DNA of 64,000 nucleotides, taken from positions 196,884,501 through 196,948,500 of the forward strand of contig CM057458.1 in NCBI GenBank assembly GCA_016271365.2, given 5' to 3'. The position numbers and the translations under genes are program-made. The stretch comes from Neoceratodus forsteri (taxonomy: Eukaryota; Chordata; Ceratodontiformes; Ceratodontidae). Below, piece by piece: positions 11,130 through 21,930 of the stretch. The notes beneath the pieces are model-generated. The model had not been told where the DNA came from. It searched no databases and saw only the letters and a program-made list of their open reading frames with translations. Each line of letters starts with the position of its first letter. The first letter of the stretch is position 1.

Positions 11130-12390
11130 TCAATAACATGCTATAGAATCAATTTCTTCTCAACAAAAGAACAAGGAGTTCTATTCCATGAAATTTCATG
11201 GTCCCAAAATGGATAGGAGATCTGCATCCTGTATTACATCTCAGGGTTCTTAACTTCTGCATAGAGTACAAGAAGTTTTGCATGGTCTCCCTACAAGCTC
11301 TGATCCTCCTGCTGCAAGCAGGGGGCTGGCTTTGCTCCCAAGTCATGAAGGATGCATACCTTCTTATCAAGATCAGAAAAGCGCACAGACAGTACCTTCA
11401 CTTTATGATGGAGGGGGAGCACTACCAATTCAGAGTATTGCCCTTTGGCTTATCCTCTGCACCACAGGTTGTTACCAAGTGCTTGGCAGTAGTGGCAACA
11501 CCCCTTCACAGAGAAGGCCTAAATATTTTTCCTTATCTGGATGACTGGCTCTTGAAGGCCAGTTCCAGGGATCTCTGCTACATACCCGGTCCTGGATAAG
11601 ACTGGTGTTTCGACGACTTGAGGGTCACAGTGAATGTGCTAAAGTCTGTTATGACTCCCTGCCAGAGACTGCAGTACATGGTGGCAGTCTTGGGCACAGA
11701 GAAAGGGGTCTGCCACTAGACAGAGCAGAAAATTTGATTGTACAAGCACAGCCGGTGTACAGAAGTCATTCTGTTCCAGCAAGGATCACGTTACATCTTC
11801 AGATTCTCATGACTGTGGTCATTATAACTGTGCCACTGGTCTGCTTATGTATGAGGATCCCTCAGTGGGCACTCAAGGTCCAGTAGGATCAGCTGACTGA
11901 TGAGCTGGATCAAATGATGCTCATCATGACCCCGTTAAGAAGAACATTAGTATGGTGAATGGATCGCAAAAATCTCTTACAAGGCATTCCATTCCTGGTA
12001 CAAACTCCTGTCCAGGTCCTCACAACAGATGCCTCCTGAACTGACTGAGGTGCACATCTTGGCCCCTTACCAGATGCAGGGGTCCTGGGCCAAGGTAGAG
12101 AACAAGTTATACATAAATATCCTGAAGATGAGAGCTGTCCTGTACAGCTTCCAGGCACTTCAGGAACATCTGAGTCCAGCTTCTTTGTTAATACAGATGG
12201 GCGGTGTCACTGTGATGCATTACATCAGCAAACAAGGGGCACGCATTCCTATCCTTTTTGCTGGGAAGCAATGAGAGTATGGTACTGGGCTTTGTTCCAC
12301 AGCCTAAAACTGCAAGCCATGCATTTCCCAATTCTCCAAAATGTCTTAGCAGACAAGCTTAGCAGGTCACAGTCCAGGATGCATGAATGA
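11130..12390 (+). pseudogene. DIRS1 reverse transcriptase and RNase H, decayed
   Basis: The 11198-11599 frame carries the DIRS-type reverse transcriptase: LHPVLHLRVLN, YKKFCMVSLQ, FRVLPFGLSSAP and the intact catalytic box FPYLDDWLL near 11530. RNase H follows in broken frames: LTTDAS at about 12020 and LADKLSRSQSR near 12350-12375. DIRS elements keep RT and RNase H in one pol frame; here at least three breaks separate them. I could not identify the methyltransferase-like domain found in some DIRS elements. Confidence 0.8.
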
Positions 12391-12911
12391 GTACTGCTGA
12401 CCTCCATGGTAGACAACCTCTTCACAAGATAGGGCCATCCAGAACTGGACCTTTTTTTAAATCCCCACACAATGCAAAACTGCCAAATTTCTGCTTGTTT
12501 GCTCCAGGGTCTGAAGTTTTCTGGCAAAATGCATTGTCCATCTCTTGGAAAGGGAAATTCCTGTACACATTTCCCTCTTTCCGCTAATACAGAGGGTGCT
12601 AATCAAACTGAGAATGGAAGGTGCCTTGCTTATCCTTATTGCTCCACTATGGCTTTGTCAGCTCTAGTTTCCCCTCCTGCAGCAGATGGCAGTGGAGCCT
12701 CCTGTACCCTTCCTTCTGTGCCAGGGCCTGTTGTCACATGGCAAGGGTCCCTGCTCCATTCAGGCCTGAAGTCCCTATATCTGCATGCATGGCACCTGAA
12801 GACACAGACATTGCATGTTTAGGAGTATCCCCTGAGGTTGCTGATGTACTGATTATGGTTAAAAAGCCTTCTACCAGACATACTTGTTCCTTGAAATGGA
12901 AGTAGTTCCCT

Positions 12912-13782
12912 TTGGTGGCTACTTCCAAGAATCTGGACCGATATGCATGTCCTGTAAATGCTGTATTGGAATACTTGCTGTCACTGTCAGACTCTGGTCT
13001 ACAGTATTCCTCACCTAAGGTGAATTTGGCTGCTGTATCTGCTTTCCATGCCCATACTGATGGTCATACGGTCACACAGAGGTGTTCCATACTTTTCTGA
13101 GAGGTGTTCTACATATGAAAGCTCCTATCTAAAATCCACTCCCACCTTGAGACTTGAATTATGTCATTCAGAAACTGACATTGGCTCCTTTTGAGACAGC
13201 CGTTAGTTGTGGCTTACGTTTTATGTCATAGAAAACATTATTTTTGATTGTAATCACTTGTACGCAAAGGATTTAAGAGTTGCAGGCTCTCTTGTGAGCC
13301 TACTTGTTTGGTTTTCCACAAAGGCAGGGTTTCTTTGCACACAAATCCTAAGTTGTTACGGAAGGTGGTATCCAAATTTACACAAACTATCCACCTTCCT
13401 GTGTACTACACTGAGCATACCAGTCAGGGTGAGGTATTGCTCCATGCTTTGGATGTTCATAGAATACTATGTGAATCACACCATGGACTGCAGAAGGTCC
13501 TCTGAGCTTTTTGTTTTGTTTGCCCCTAGGAAAAAGGGTGCCTCTGTGTCTAAACAGTGCCTGTCCAAATGGCTGGCACATTGTATTACGTTCTATTATA
13601 GGAAGTACGGTAAGGAACTTCCTGGTGCAGTTCATGGTCACTCCACTGGGGAAATGGCCAGTTCTGCTGCTTGTTTCAGAAATGTTTCTGCTGCTGAAAT
13701 TTGCACTGCAGCCACTTGGAACACTGTCCACATCTTCACTAAGCATTGTAGTCTAGACATAGCCTCTAGGAGATGTTCTTGA
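12912..13782 (+). pseudogene. DIRS1 tyrosine recombinase, catalytically dead
   Basis: The N-terminal core-binding part is at 12912-13100 (CPVNAVLEYLLSL, YSSPKVNLAAVSAFH). The catalytic part is a 191-residue frame at 13207-13782 with VSKQCLSKWLAH, HSTGEMASS at residues 145-153 and FTKHCSLDIAS at 177-187. In family members the H-x-x-R box reads HSTR and the nucleophile is the Tyr of KHY. Here the Arg is Gly and the Tyr is Cys, so the protein could not recombine even with an open frame. A shifted frame near 13235 (TQRI-stop-ELQAL) preserves the first catalytic Arg region. Confidence 0.8.
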
Positions 13783-13871
13783 TTGGGACTTGCTGTACCG
13801 CAAAGCCTGCTGTCTTGAATGTCCACATCAGACTGTACCAGCCACTCACTGGCTTTTGGAAATGCTTGTGA

Positions 13872-13975
13872 CTCATCCCAAAGGTGTGGCCTAATGGAGG
13901 AGATATCCTTGAAGAAGCTAGAATAGTTATGTACTTACTGTAACAGCAGAGAATCTCCTCCATTAGGCCATGCCA
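13872..13975 (+). repeat. DIRS1 internal complementary region
   Basis: The left half (AAGGTGTGGCCTAATGGAGG, from 13881) repeats the outer end of the right terminal repeat in the same orientation. The right half (GAATCTCCTCCATTAGGCC, from 13951) corresponds to the outer end of the left repeat. This back-to-back arrangement templates completion of the element ends during DIRS replication, and it confirms the outer limits near 8735 and 19540. Confidence 0.85.
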
Positions 13976-14002
13976 TCCGTCCCTCTGTCCCCTTGTACTT
14001 CA

Positions 14003-14025
14003 ATCAGTCAATCAATCAAACTTTA
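14003..14025 (-). repeat. LINE 3' tail microsatellite
   Basis: CAATCAATCAAACTT on the plus strand is a short TTGA-type repeat at the 3' end of the minus-strand LINE, next to the AATAAA-like signal. L2 and Rex1-type LINEs end in such repeats instead of poly-A. Confidence 0.75.
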
Positions 14026-14663
14026 TTTAACCAGGCATAAACACCATTGAGCAAGCTCATTTTCAAAGTGGTCCTGGACATCAGTACAATACAATACACA
14101 GTCACAGATGAGGTAGACAAAAAGCAAAACATTGTTGATGTGAAGGATGGTTTAGGCCTATACATACAGATCTAACATAGGTAAATGCAATTATAATTCA
14201 TATTACGTCCACAAGGGAGAGAAGAGACTACAATCCTAGGCTATCACCAGTAAATAAAGGCTAGTACCTTTATGAAAATAAGTAGGGAGGGGACAGGAGA
14301 GAGAATGTGAGATAGGAGAGAGGGGATTGGGTGACGAGGACCGGAAAAGGAGGAGAGGGGCTAATAAGTGCTGGGTACCCCCTACTAGGGATGAGAGTCG
14401 AGCGAGACTCTGAATCATAGGATTCATGGGAGAAACCAGAAGCTAAGGGTTCATAGTCACCTAAAACAGCTGCAGATTTCCTTCAGGTATTCAGCTGTTA
14501 GTGCTTTGAATGTGACTAGACCTGGAAGTGAGGAAAGCTTTAGTGAGCTTTGCATGGCGTTCCATAGGGATGGGAGTGAGAAATTGATTGCAGCCGAGCC
14601 ATAGGTTGTTTTCACTCTGGGAATCTGGAAACAAAGTATGGAAAAGTGTCTCAAACCATAGGA

Positions 14664-16260
14664 TCACTTAGCACGTTCGAAGAAGCTCGAGATGTATGCA
14701 GGAAGTTTATTAGACAGTGCTCTAAAGAACCAGAGAAGAGCATTTCTTTTTCTCCTTGTTGAAAGTGAGGGCCATCCCATCTCTTGGTACAATAGGCAGT
14801 AGTGAGTGTGAGAGGGCATGTTAAGGATAAACCTTAAGGCCAGGTGGTAAAGAGTGTCAAGTTTGTTGAGCACTGTTGAGGGGCAATGATTGCAAAGAAA
14901 GTCAGCATAGTCCAATACGGGTAGGAATGTGAATTGTACTAGATTCTTTCTGGCTTCTTTGGTAAGCAGATGTTTAATACGGTAGAATAAGCCTAACCAC
15001 TGCCTTAGTTTTTTCGAGACTTCATTCAGGTGGCATAGAAAGTTAAGCTTGTTATCCAGCCAGAACCCTGGGTATTTAAAGGTATCAACCATTTCAAGGG
15101 GTTTACCCAAAAGTGTTAGAATTTTAGGAATGTGTGTGGGTCCTAAGGCTGCCTTTGGTGAGAGGAGCATGGCTTTAGTCTTTTTGGCATTGAGTAGGAG
15201 CTTGTGTTTGATAAGGTTATATTGGAGAGAAAGTCTCACTGTAAGTCCTCATGGGCCAAGTCCAGTGATGAATTTGAGGTGTAGAGTACAGTATCATCTG
15301 CAAATAAGTGCACATTAGCTGTGTGCAGATGTGAGTCAAGGTTATTGATATAGATTGCAAATTGGATTGGGCCCAGGTTGGAGCTTTGGGGGACACCTCG
15401 TGGAAGAGATTTTAGCGGAGACGATTCACCTGCAGCATTGACTTGTTGTAACCCGTTGGTAAGGTAGCTGGTGAACCATTTGATGGCAGAACTATCGAGA
15501 CCGATATTTCTCAGTGCGGTAAGCATAATGCTGTGATCCACAGTGTCGAAAGCCTTACTAAGATCAAGGAAGAGGGCAAACACATGCTTCTTTGAATCCA
15601 AGGCAATTTGCCAATCAGTGGTTACTTTTGCAAGGGCAGATACTGTGCTATGTTTGGCTCTAAAGCCAGACTATGCTGGGTTTAGCAAATTCTGCGAATC
15701 CAAGTGCTCTCTAACTTGGGTGTTGACAATTTTTTCAAGTTGTTTGAAAGGGTAGATAGTATGGAAATGGGCCAGTAACTGTTCAGGTCGCTCGGATCCC
15801 CAGACTTGAACAAGGGTATGATGTGGGCAGTTTTCCACGACACAGGTAGCTAGCCCTGCTTCAGGGAGGTGTTGAATAAATGGGTGATGGGGGCAGTCAA
15901 GCAGAAATGGCCAAGTTTTAGGAAGTAGGGTTCAGTATTGTCTGCACCGGCACACTCTTTTGTATCCAGTGACAGAGGGAGGTCCTCTAGTTGTTTAAAC
16001 GTGACTGTATGGAAGCTGAAAAAGGAGAAATGAAGTTGGCTAGGGCTGAAATTAGCATTAGAGTCAGCAGTGGAGTCCCCTAACAGGCTGAGCTTGTTGA
16101 TAGGTAAGGTGTCAAAGGCTAGCCTTGCAGTGGCAAGGTGTTCGTTGAACTGCTCTAATATAGCAGCTCTGTCCATGAATGTAGCTCTATCAGACACAGT
16201 TTTGGCTGGAAGGGAGGTGTCAGTAGAATGATCTTCAACCTCTTTGAGGATGTTCCAGAA
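14664..16260 (-). pseudogene. LINE reverse transcriptase and linker, 2A-type element
   Basis: On the minus strand, 16197-15850 encodes the linker, 15601-15236 the palm (FALFLDLSKAFDTVDHSI, GVPQSSNLGP, HLFADDTVLYTS) and 15239-14664 the C-terminal part (KTKAMLLSPKAAL, FKYPGFWLDNKLNFL). The catalytic FADD box is intact at about 15295. Family form GVPQGSxLGP reads GVPQSSNLGP here. Breaks near 15850-15600 and 15240 separate the pieces. The remaining C-terminal part (14654-14457) has PSLWNAMQSS, the family PxLWN block. Confidence 0.8.
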
Positions 16261-16520
16261 TTTGGCAGAGTTGTTTTTGTTGTCTTCTAGTTCTGCTTGA
16301 AATTATCTAGCTTTTTCAGACCTAATTAGTTTGGTGCAGGCATTTCTAGAAGTACGAAATGCTAGCTAGTCGGCCTCCAGGTGAGATTTCCTCCCTTTTT
16401 TCCACCAGAAGTCTCTGTCCTTGAGCGCTTTCTTCAGGATAGGAGAGAACCAGCCAGGAGGTCTTTCTTTAGACTTGATCAGCCTTAAGGGGGCATGTTT
16501 GTCTATTAGCCCACTAAGAG

Positions 16521-17330
16521 TCAATGAAAGATATTAAATGCCTCGCTAAGGGAAGGGTCTAGGTAGAAGTCCTGCCATCTGATGTTACCTAGGTCTTTCA
16601 GGAAGGCATTCTGGCAGAACTTTTTCAGGCATCTTTTCAGTTTGAATTTAACGGCCGGTTTTATTTGGGGAGAATGTCTGATGCGGGCAATGGCACAATG
16701 ATCATTTATGTCGTTGAAGAACACTCCAGTATGCGAGATGTTATGAGGCTTGTTTACTAACATGAGGTCCAGAAGGGAGCTACGTGCAGGGTTTTTTCTG
16801 TTGGGTCTGGTGATTGCAGATGTCATTTGTACCAGTCCATTCGCATCACGGAGATCCTTCAGCTTCTTGGAGTTGTCATCATTCCAGTTTTGGTTGAGAT
16901 CCCCCATTAGAATACACTCTCTGTTAGCCGAGTTGATTAGGCTTTGGAAATGTGGCAAGAGGGCCATGCCACCAGAAGGTGGTCGGTAGCATGCAGCAAT
17001 AAGGAGTGCCTTTTCATTGAAGAGGGATAATTTTAGTGCCAGGCATTCAAATTCTTTAGCCTTAGTGGTACAATCAACAACTGTGACAGCGAATTTACTT
17101 CTAACATATATTATGACCCCACCCCCCCGTCTGTCTATCACATTGGTAGGTGTTGTATCCCGGTATGTTGATAGATTTGTCTGGGGTCGAGGACATAAGC
17201 CAGGATTCCAATATCATAAAGAAATCAGGGGATGCATGTAGAGCCCAAGTCTGTATTAGGTCGAGCTTCTTAAGTAAACTACAGACATTCACGTGAAGGA
17301 AGCTGATAACCTTGGTATTGTGGGATGTCC
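16521..17330 (-). pseudogene. LINE APE-type endonuclease, 2A-type element
   Basis: The frame at 17141-16521 reads RRGGGVIIYVRSKF, AACYRPPSGG, ILMGDLNQNWNDDN and NDHCAIA, the core of an apurinic-type endonuclease that nicks the target for priming. Its N-terminal part (NVCSLLKKLDLIQTW, ILESWL) lies at about 17330-17101 in a neighbouring frame. The catalytic SDH-like box has become NDH. Two frameshifts join the parts to the upstream leader. Confidence 0.8.
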
Positions 17331-17836
17331 GCAGAGGTGTTCAGAGAAGCAGGTGGGCCTGGGTTTAGTTCGATGTTTCCAGAACGGAGTAGGAGAAGCA
17401 GCAGTAGTAGTTTCTTGAGGTAATGTCTTAGTCTGCTGAGTAGTCTCTTGTTGCTCCGTCTGGCATGGGTAGGTTTGGTGGTGGCTGGTTTATGGATATT
17501 AATGCAGTTTGTTAGGGATAAGGCATAAATGACTGTTATAGCCGACAGGTTCAGAGGCGCCTGCATGTGTTCTTTAGTCAGTGCCTGGTGTGAGGAAGGG
17601 CAAGACCATATGGGAGTCATCCCCGCTGTGTGTTGCCATGGTCTATTAGGAGAGGGCATATCTTGGTAGTCGGCAAAGGAGGAGTTTCGGCCTTGGTGCA
17701 GATTGGCAACCGAAATTCTGAATGGGGTGAAGGTTAGTAGGATGAGGCAGCTAAACAGGAGAGTATCCTTGTGTGGCATTTTTAATAGGGAGTTATCTCC
17801 TAGTATAGGTATCGTGCTCGAGGCTGACAGGACCAA
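17279..17836 (-). pseudogene. LINE N-terminal leader with 2A-like peptide
   Basis: This 185-residue frame ends with an oligo-leucine run (residues 143-150) and SGNIELNPGPP (residues 152-162). The consensus for 2A ribosome-skipping peptides is D-x-E-x-NPGP; here the Asp is Asn and the rest is intact. 2A-like peptides are known at the N terminus of some CR1- and L2-clade ORF2 proteins, where they separate the leader from the enzyme during translation. A one-base shift downstream leads into the endonuclease frame (KVISFLHVNVCSLL), which supports one former polyprotein. Confidence 0.75.
17354..17380 (-). other. 2A-like ribosome-skipping motif
   Basis: GNIELNPGP occupies these bases on the minus strand, preceded by eight leucines. 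The NPGP core is intact and the usually conserved Asp is replaced by Asn, so activity is doubtful in this copy. Confidence 0.7.
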
Positions 17837-17994
17837 TCTGTATCAAATTACTTTTAAGAAGGCAGGGCTATCTAAGGATGGGGGCTAGAAGATAGGCGTG
17901 ACTAACAGTGCTTGGTCCAATAGGCATGTAAAGGGTTGGCCTAGCTCTCAGGGGAAGAGCATTTAATAGAGGTTGGGGTGGGTGGTGTGGGAAG

Positions 17995-18312
17995 AAAATT
18001 CACAAGAGGCTTGTACAGAGCGAGCGGAGGCACCCAAAGCAATAGGAAAAAGTTGGAAAAAGCCATGAAGAGCAGATTCTCTAGGCAAATCACAATCACA
18101 GGCAAAGCTGTAAAAGCAGTAGCCAATCGGAGGGGTTCCCAGAGAGTCACTGGCCAATTGGGGCTCCAGAGCTGTTCCTCGAGGCTATGAGCAAGCTCAC
18201 CCAGCTTGTAGGGCTCCTAGGCAGGCAGGTGAAGGGCGCGTGGCCGGCTGGCTTCTCCAGCCATGGCTGCAGGAACGTGGAGACAGTAGCCTGATCAGGG
18301 GCTCTCAGAGCT
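17995..18312 (-). repeat. Direct duplication, copy 1 of 2 (LINE upstream region)
   Basis: A stretch of about 318 bases (plus-strand start AAAATTCACAAGAGGC) recurs at 18697-19010 with an offset of about 702. Its last 110 bases (18203-18312) are one unit of the tandem repeat at 18901-19230. It lies upstream of the minus-strand LINE ORF and is probably part of its 5' UTR. Confidence 0.75.
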
Positions 18313-18696
18313 GCAAAAGAACAGAGTTGGGAGTTTAGTTAAGGGCAGGCAGGACAAAAGAGCCTGAGGAGAGGACAAAAAAATTTAATCGGGGGGTGGG
18401 GGTGTGATTCAGCAAAAGAAAGGAGGCAGACAAAGCCGGGGGGGGGTGGATGGGCAAGGATCCAGACGGTTATGCAATTTAGAGTGGTGCCGCTTTAGCC
18501 CAGGGATATGCTAAGATGAGTGGAAATTAAGGTTTGAGTGGGAGGGGGAGAGAGAGCGAGTATCTACAGGAGGGTTAAGTTAAGAAAAACAGAGAAGCAG
18601 CCTATGTTAGGAACACTTTATACAATAATAAGGTCCCAAAAGTTTAACAATTCTACACAACACTGTACATTCCCCCAACAAAATCAGTCACAGTTT

Positions 18697-19010
18697 AAAA
18701 TTCACAGGAGGCTTGTACAGAGTGAGCGGAGGCGCCCAAAGCAAGAGAAAAAGTTGGAAAAAGCCATGGAGAGCAGAGTCTCTAGGCAATCAATTACAGG
18801 CAAAGCCGTAAAAGCAGCAGCCAATCGGATGGGTTCCCAGAGAGTCGTTGGCCGATTGGTACTCCAAAGCAGTTCCCCGAGGCTGGGAGCACGCTTACCT
18901 AGCTTGTAGGGCTCCTAGGCGGGCAGGTGAAGGGCGTACGGCCGGCTGGCTTCTCTAGCCATGGCCGCAGGAACGTGGAGGCAGTAGCCTGATCAGGGCC
19001 TCTCGGAGCC
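18697..19010 (-). repeat. Direct duplication, copy 2 of 2 (LINE upstream region)
   Basis: This copy matches 17995-18312 with scattered substitutions and short indels. The sequence between the copies (18313-18696) is not repeated and includes G-rich runs near 18390 and 18440. Confidence 0.75.
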
Positions 19011-19230
19011 AGCTTGTAGGGCTCCTAGGCGGGCAGGTGAAGGGCGCACGGCTGGCTGGCATCTCCAGCTGCGGCCACAGGAACGTGGAAGTGGTTGCCC
19101 GATCAGGGGCTCTTGGAGTTGGCTTGTAGGACTCCTAGGTGGGCAGGTGAAAGACGCACAACCGGCTGGCTACTCCAGCCGCGGCTGCAGGAACATGGAG
19201 GCGGTAGCCCGATCGGGGGATCTCAGAGCT
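18901..19230 (-). repeat. Three tandem 110-bp CpG-rich units
   Basis: Units start at 18901, 19011 and 19121 (plus-strand starts AGCTTGTAGGGCTCCTAGG, AGCTTGTAGGGCTCC, GGCTTGTAGGACTCC), exactly 110 bases apart. Each contains a GGGCAGGTGAA block and a GAACGTGGA block. They end at the proposed LINE 5' boundary. By analogy with L1 promoter monomers they could be a monomer-type promoter read on the minus strand; that role is inference. Confidence 0.8.
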
Positions 19231-19363
19231 TCATTGAGGGTAACATCACATACTGTGCCTAAACCTGATCCATGGCTCTTGTATCCAGTACCGTATCTTG
19301 CCTTGTATATCTGGTGCTGGTCTGATCTCCTGGTTCCGCATGGTTAAAGGTCCTCTGAGTCTA

Positions 19364-19530
19364 GTCTCCAGCGGGGAACTGAGGAGTGATGAGGCCAGCC
19401 ATGTTTATGTAGACGCTGATGCATGACATCATCATGGGCGGCCCCTGGATAACAAAAGTTTCCATGTGGTCCTAGTGCCTGGCAGCTTTAGTTCCAAAGG
19501 TGTGGCCTAATGGAGGAGATTCACTCGAAG
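19364..19530 (+). repeat. DIRS1 right inverted terminal repeat
   Basis: This is the imperfect reverse complement of 8741-8908. It ends TAATGGAGGAGATTCACTCG, after which CR1 D sequence resumes near 19545. Confidence 0.85.
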
Positions 19531-19540
19531 TATGTAACTC

Positions 19541-19849
19541 TTCTTTGTGCATCTTGGGGGGGGGGGCAGGACAGAGTACTGGATGGAAGGGGTTAAACTG
19601 AGAACTACGGCAAAGAAAATGGACCTTGGAGTCATCATTAGTGACCACCTCAAACAATCAAGACAGTGTAACAAGGCCTATAGTAAGGCTAATAGGATGC
19701 TGAAGTGTATTGGAAGGGGTATTGTCAGTAGGAAAACAGATGTATTACTATCTCTGTATAGGTCATTGGTAAGGCCACCCCAGAAATACGGTGCTCAGTT
19801 CTGGAGTCCTTACCCAAGGAAAGACAGGGGCAGGATGGAGGCAGTGCAT
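19541..19849 (+). mobile_element. CR1-type LINE D, segment 2 of 3
   Basis: The frame at 19547-19850 continues the reverse transcriptase of segment 1: MHLGGGGRTEYW, KKMDLGVIISDHL, SKANRMLKCIGRGIVSRK and RKDRGRMEAVH. The block order matches families A and C. It stops at 19849, where a 5.6-kb inverted-repeat-bounded insertion begins. Confidence 0.8.
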
Positions 19850-20094
19850 CAAAAACCAAGAAGCTTACGCTCAGGGAGACAGTCTCCTCTAGTTTAAATA
19901 AACTGAGGCAAAACTAAATAAATCCATATCACAGCTATTTAATAACTAATAAAACACAGATAACAACCAGATGCAAAACCCAGCACTTCGAACACAGGGA
20001 TGTTCATGGGGGGGGAGGTGAACAGAGAACCAATCCATTCAAATACACAACTGTTAAAGGTATATAACACAATTATGCCTACACCACAGTGTAA
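19850..20094 (-). repeat. Left inverted repeat of the composite insertion
   Basis: Reverse-complemented, it matches 25191-25430 over almost its whole length, including GGATTGGTTCTCTGTT, TTAGTTATTAAATAGCTGTG and GTCTCCCTGAG. The central part (19981-20010) has a diverged hairpin corresponding to CTGATGAAGG at 25281. Confidence 0.8.
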
Positions 20095-21900
20095 CAGTCA
20101 TAAAGATTCTTTTTTATTATTATTATTATTTTGTAGTGGCAAAAATGCAAAAGAAATTTACAATAACGAGTAGCTTAATTTTAGGGCTTACTAGTCACAT
20201 TTATTTGTGATCTGTTACTTAATAAGATTTTTTGTATTAGAATCAACCATGTTTGGCACATTTGAATTGAGCCAAACACATGCATATACATTTTATGGAA
20301 TAATATGGACTGCCTAAATTTCAAGCATCTATTTAGTCTAAATTGGAAGAAAAATGGTATTACTATATGTGGCAATAGCTATCTTCCTGTTATTATTTGT
20401 ATTATATTTTTGCTATAAATATGTTTTTTTTTGAATTTCTGCTTATGAAACATGGCAGTCTGCATAAGGCATCATGGGACATTGGATTTCTTGTTTTTTA
20501 AAAGAAAAAGTTGCTCTGCCCTCTCGCTGATCTAAAGGGCACAGCTGGCTTGTAGAAAATCTAACACTTATGTGCTAAACCTTCTGTGATTGTTATAAAA
20601 AACAGGTTATAACAAGTCACTGCTTTGAACCTAGGAAACCAGTCATAAAACATTACATTTTACAGCATACCAAGAGGGAAGCCGTTTCTGATAGACCTAT
20701 GTGAAAATTCAACCTAATATGAGAAGTGTTTTCAGGATGTTTCTCTGAAAGATTAAAGGGATATTGTAACCTGCCATAAAACCATACTCTGATGAAGACA
20801 GCCTGTCTTGTTATAATTCAAATTATTGCTGTATTTGCAGATTCCAGTCAAGTAGTAATCTGACCTGTTTTGCCTGTGCAGTTGCATATTACAAATTAAG
20901 TATGTAGAACTGAATGTGATCTCATGCTAGCAGCCCAGTGACATCACAGGATGGGAGGGACATTCTGGCTTGTTTGATATTGGAGAAGCTGGCTGAAAGG
21001 ATTGACACTTTTGTTCTGGACGTCTAAGGGACATTTTGTTCCCGGACTCAAGAGAAACCACTTCTGCCAAGACTGGCAATTCAAGTGTGAACCCCTTGCC
21101 AACTGAACACTAAGGCAGAATTAGCTAATTATGTGCAAGGCGCGTTAATTTGAGATTTTCCATTTCTTTCTCTGATTGTAACCTTAATGTATATATGTCT
21201 GTTTTATGTACTGTATTTATTTACTATTTTTAATTCTAATAAACTTTGTTTTTCCTTAAAACCTGCTGAGAAATTTTCTCATTTTGAGTGTGAATGGTTG
21301 AACAGTATTGATAATTCTGACTTAACTGTTTAAATTGCTTAAGATGTCACCATATGCAGCCACGCTAACAAGGATCTGTGTAAAGATCCAGCAAGGTAAG
21401 AAATATCAACATCTCAACTGAGTCAGCAGGGGGTTGTGAACCAGGTTGGTTGTATGCCCGCTGGGTCAAGTATTGCATTGCTTTGCCTGAAGAGAGTGTG
21501 ATATTTGTACCTGTTACCAGGGAGTGCTACCTAAAAAGGGTTCATTATTGACCCCAGGACTCGAGACTGGTAGTTTACTCGGACCCAAAACAAACAGGAG
21601 GGTTGTCCCTGTTTGTCCCCTGATCACGAATCGCATTTCAAGGTTGGACATTGTGGGATAAGAGAGCCTGACCCACGGAGTGGATTTATGACAGATTTGG
21701 TGCACAGCGTTGGGATCTGAAAGATTTGTCTGTATACTGTGCAATTATTTGGTGACACGGGCGTAAACAGTCCAGTGTGTCGGATTGATAACTGTAACAC
21801 TTCACACACAAACAAGGCAGGCTTTTTTTTTTTAAAGAAATATATAATTTTGATTACAGTCTAAAGTTTCCTACCTGTTTTATTTTATTTTTTGAGTGCA
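20095..21900 (+). other. AT-rich non-coding interior; possible Gypsy LTR/leader
   Basis: No open frame of interest is seen. An AATAAA signal at 21238-21243 and a TTTGGTGACACGGGCG block near 21749-21764, which could be a primer-binding region, suggest that the right half is an LTR and leader of the Gypsy element downstream. No second LTR is visible, so this is inference. Confidence 0.35.
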
Positions 21901-21930
21901 AGCTAGTGTAGCCGTAGATTAGGGAAGAAG

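Larger units (their letters stand above)
14003..19228 (-). mobile_element. CR1/L2-group LINE with 2A-like leader, inserted in DIRS1
   Basis: Read on the minus strand, the element has a GC-rich region with tandem units (17995-19228), an N-terminal leader with a 2A-like motif, endonuclease, linker and reverse transcriptase, and a 3' end with AAATAAAG and a short (TTGA)n-type tail at 14003-14025. The five bases CTTCA flank it on both sides (13998-14002 and 19229-19233), a plausible target duplication, and removing it joins DIRS1 sequence cleanly. L2B or Rex1 affinity is inferred from the LFLDLSKAFDTVDH motif and the tail. Confidence 0.75.
8735..19540 (+). mobile_element. DIRS-type retrotransposon DIRS1 (with a LINE inserted)
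   Basis: The element has inverted terminal repeats (8741-8908 and 19364-19530), an internal complementary region (13872-13975), and in order gag-like, reverse transcriptase/RNase H and tyrosine recombinase remnants. These are the hallmarks of DIRS elements, which integrate as circles through a recombinase instead of an integrase. It sits inside CR1 copy D. A minus-strand LINE at 14003-19228 was later inserted between the complementary region and the right terminal repeat, so the DIRS sequence itself is about 5.6 kb. Confidence 0.85.

Noticed and set aside
18901..19230. CRISPR-like array from the regular 110-bp spacing
   Set aside because: Units are contiguous with no spacers and occur in a vertebrate LINE context.
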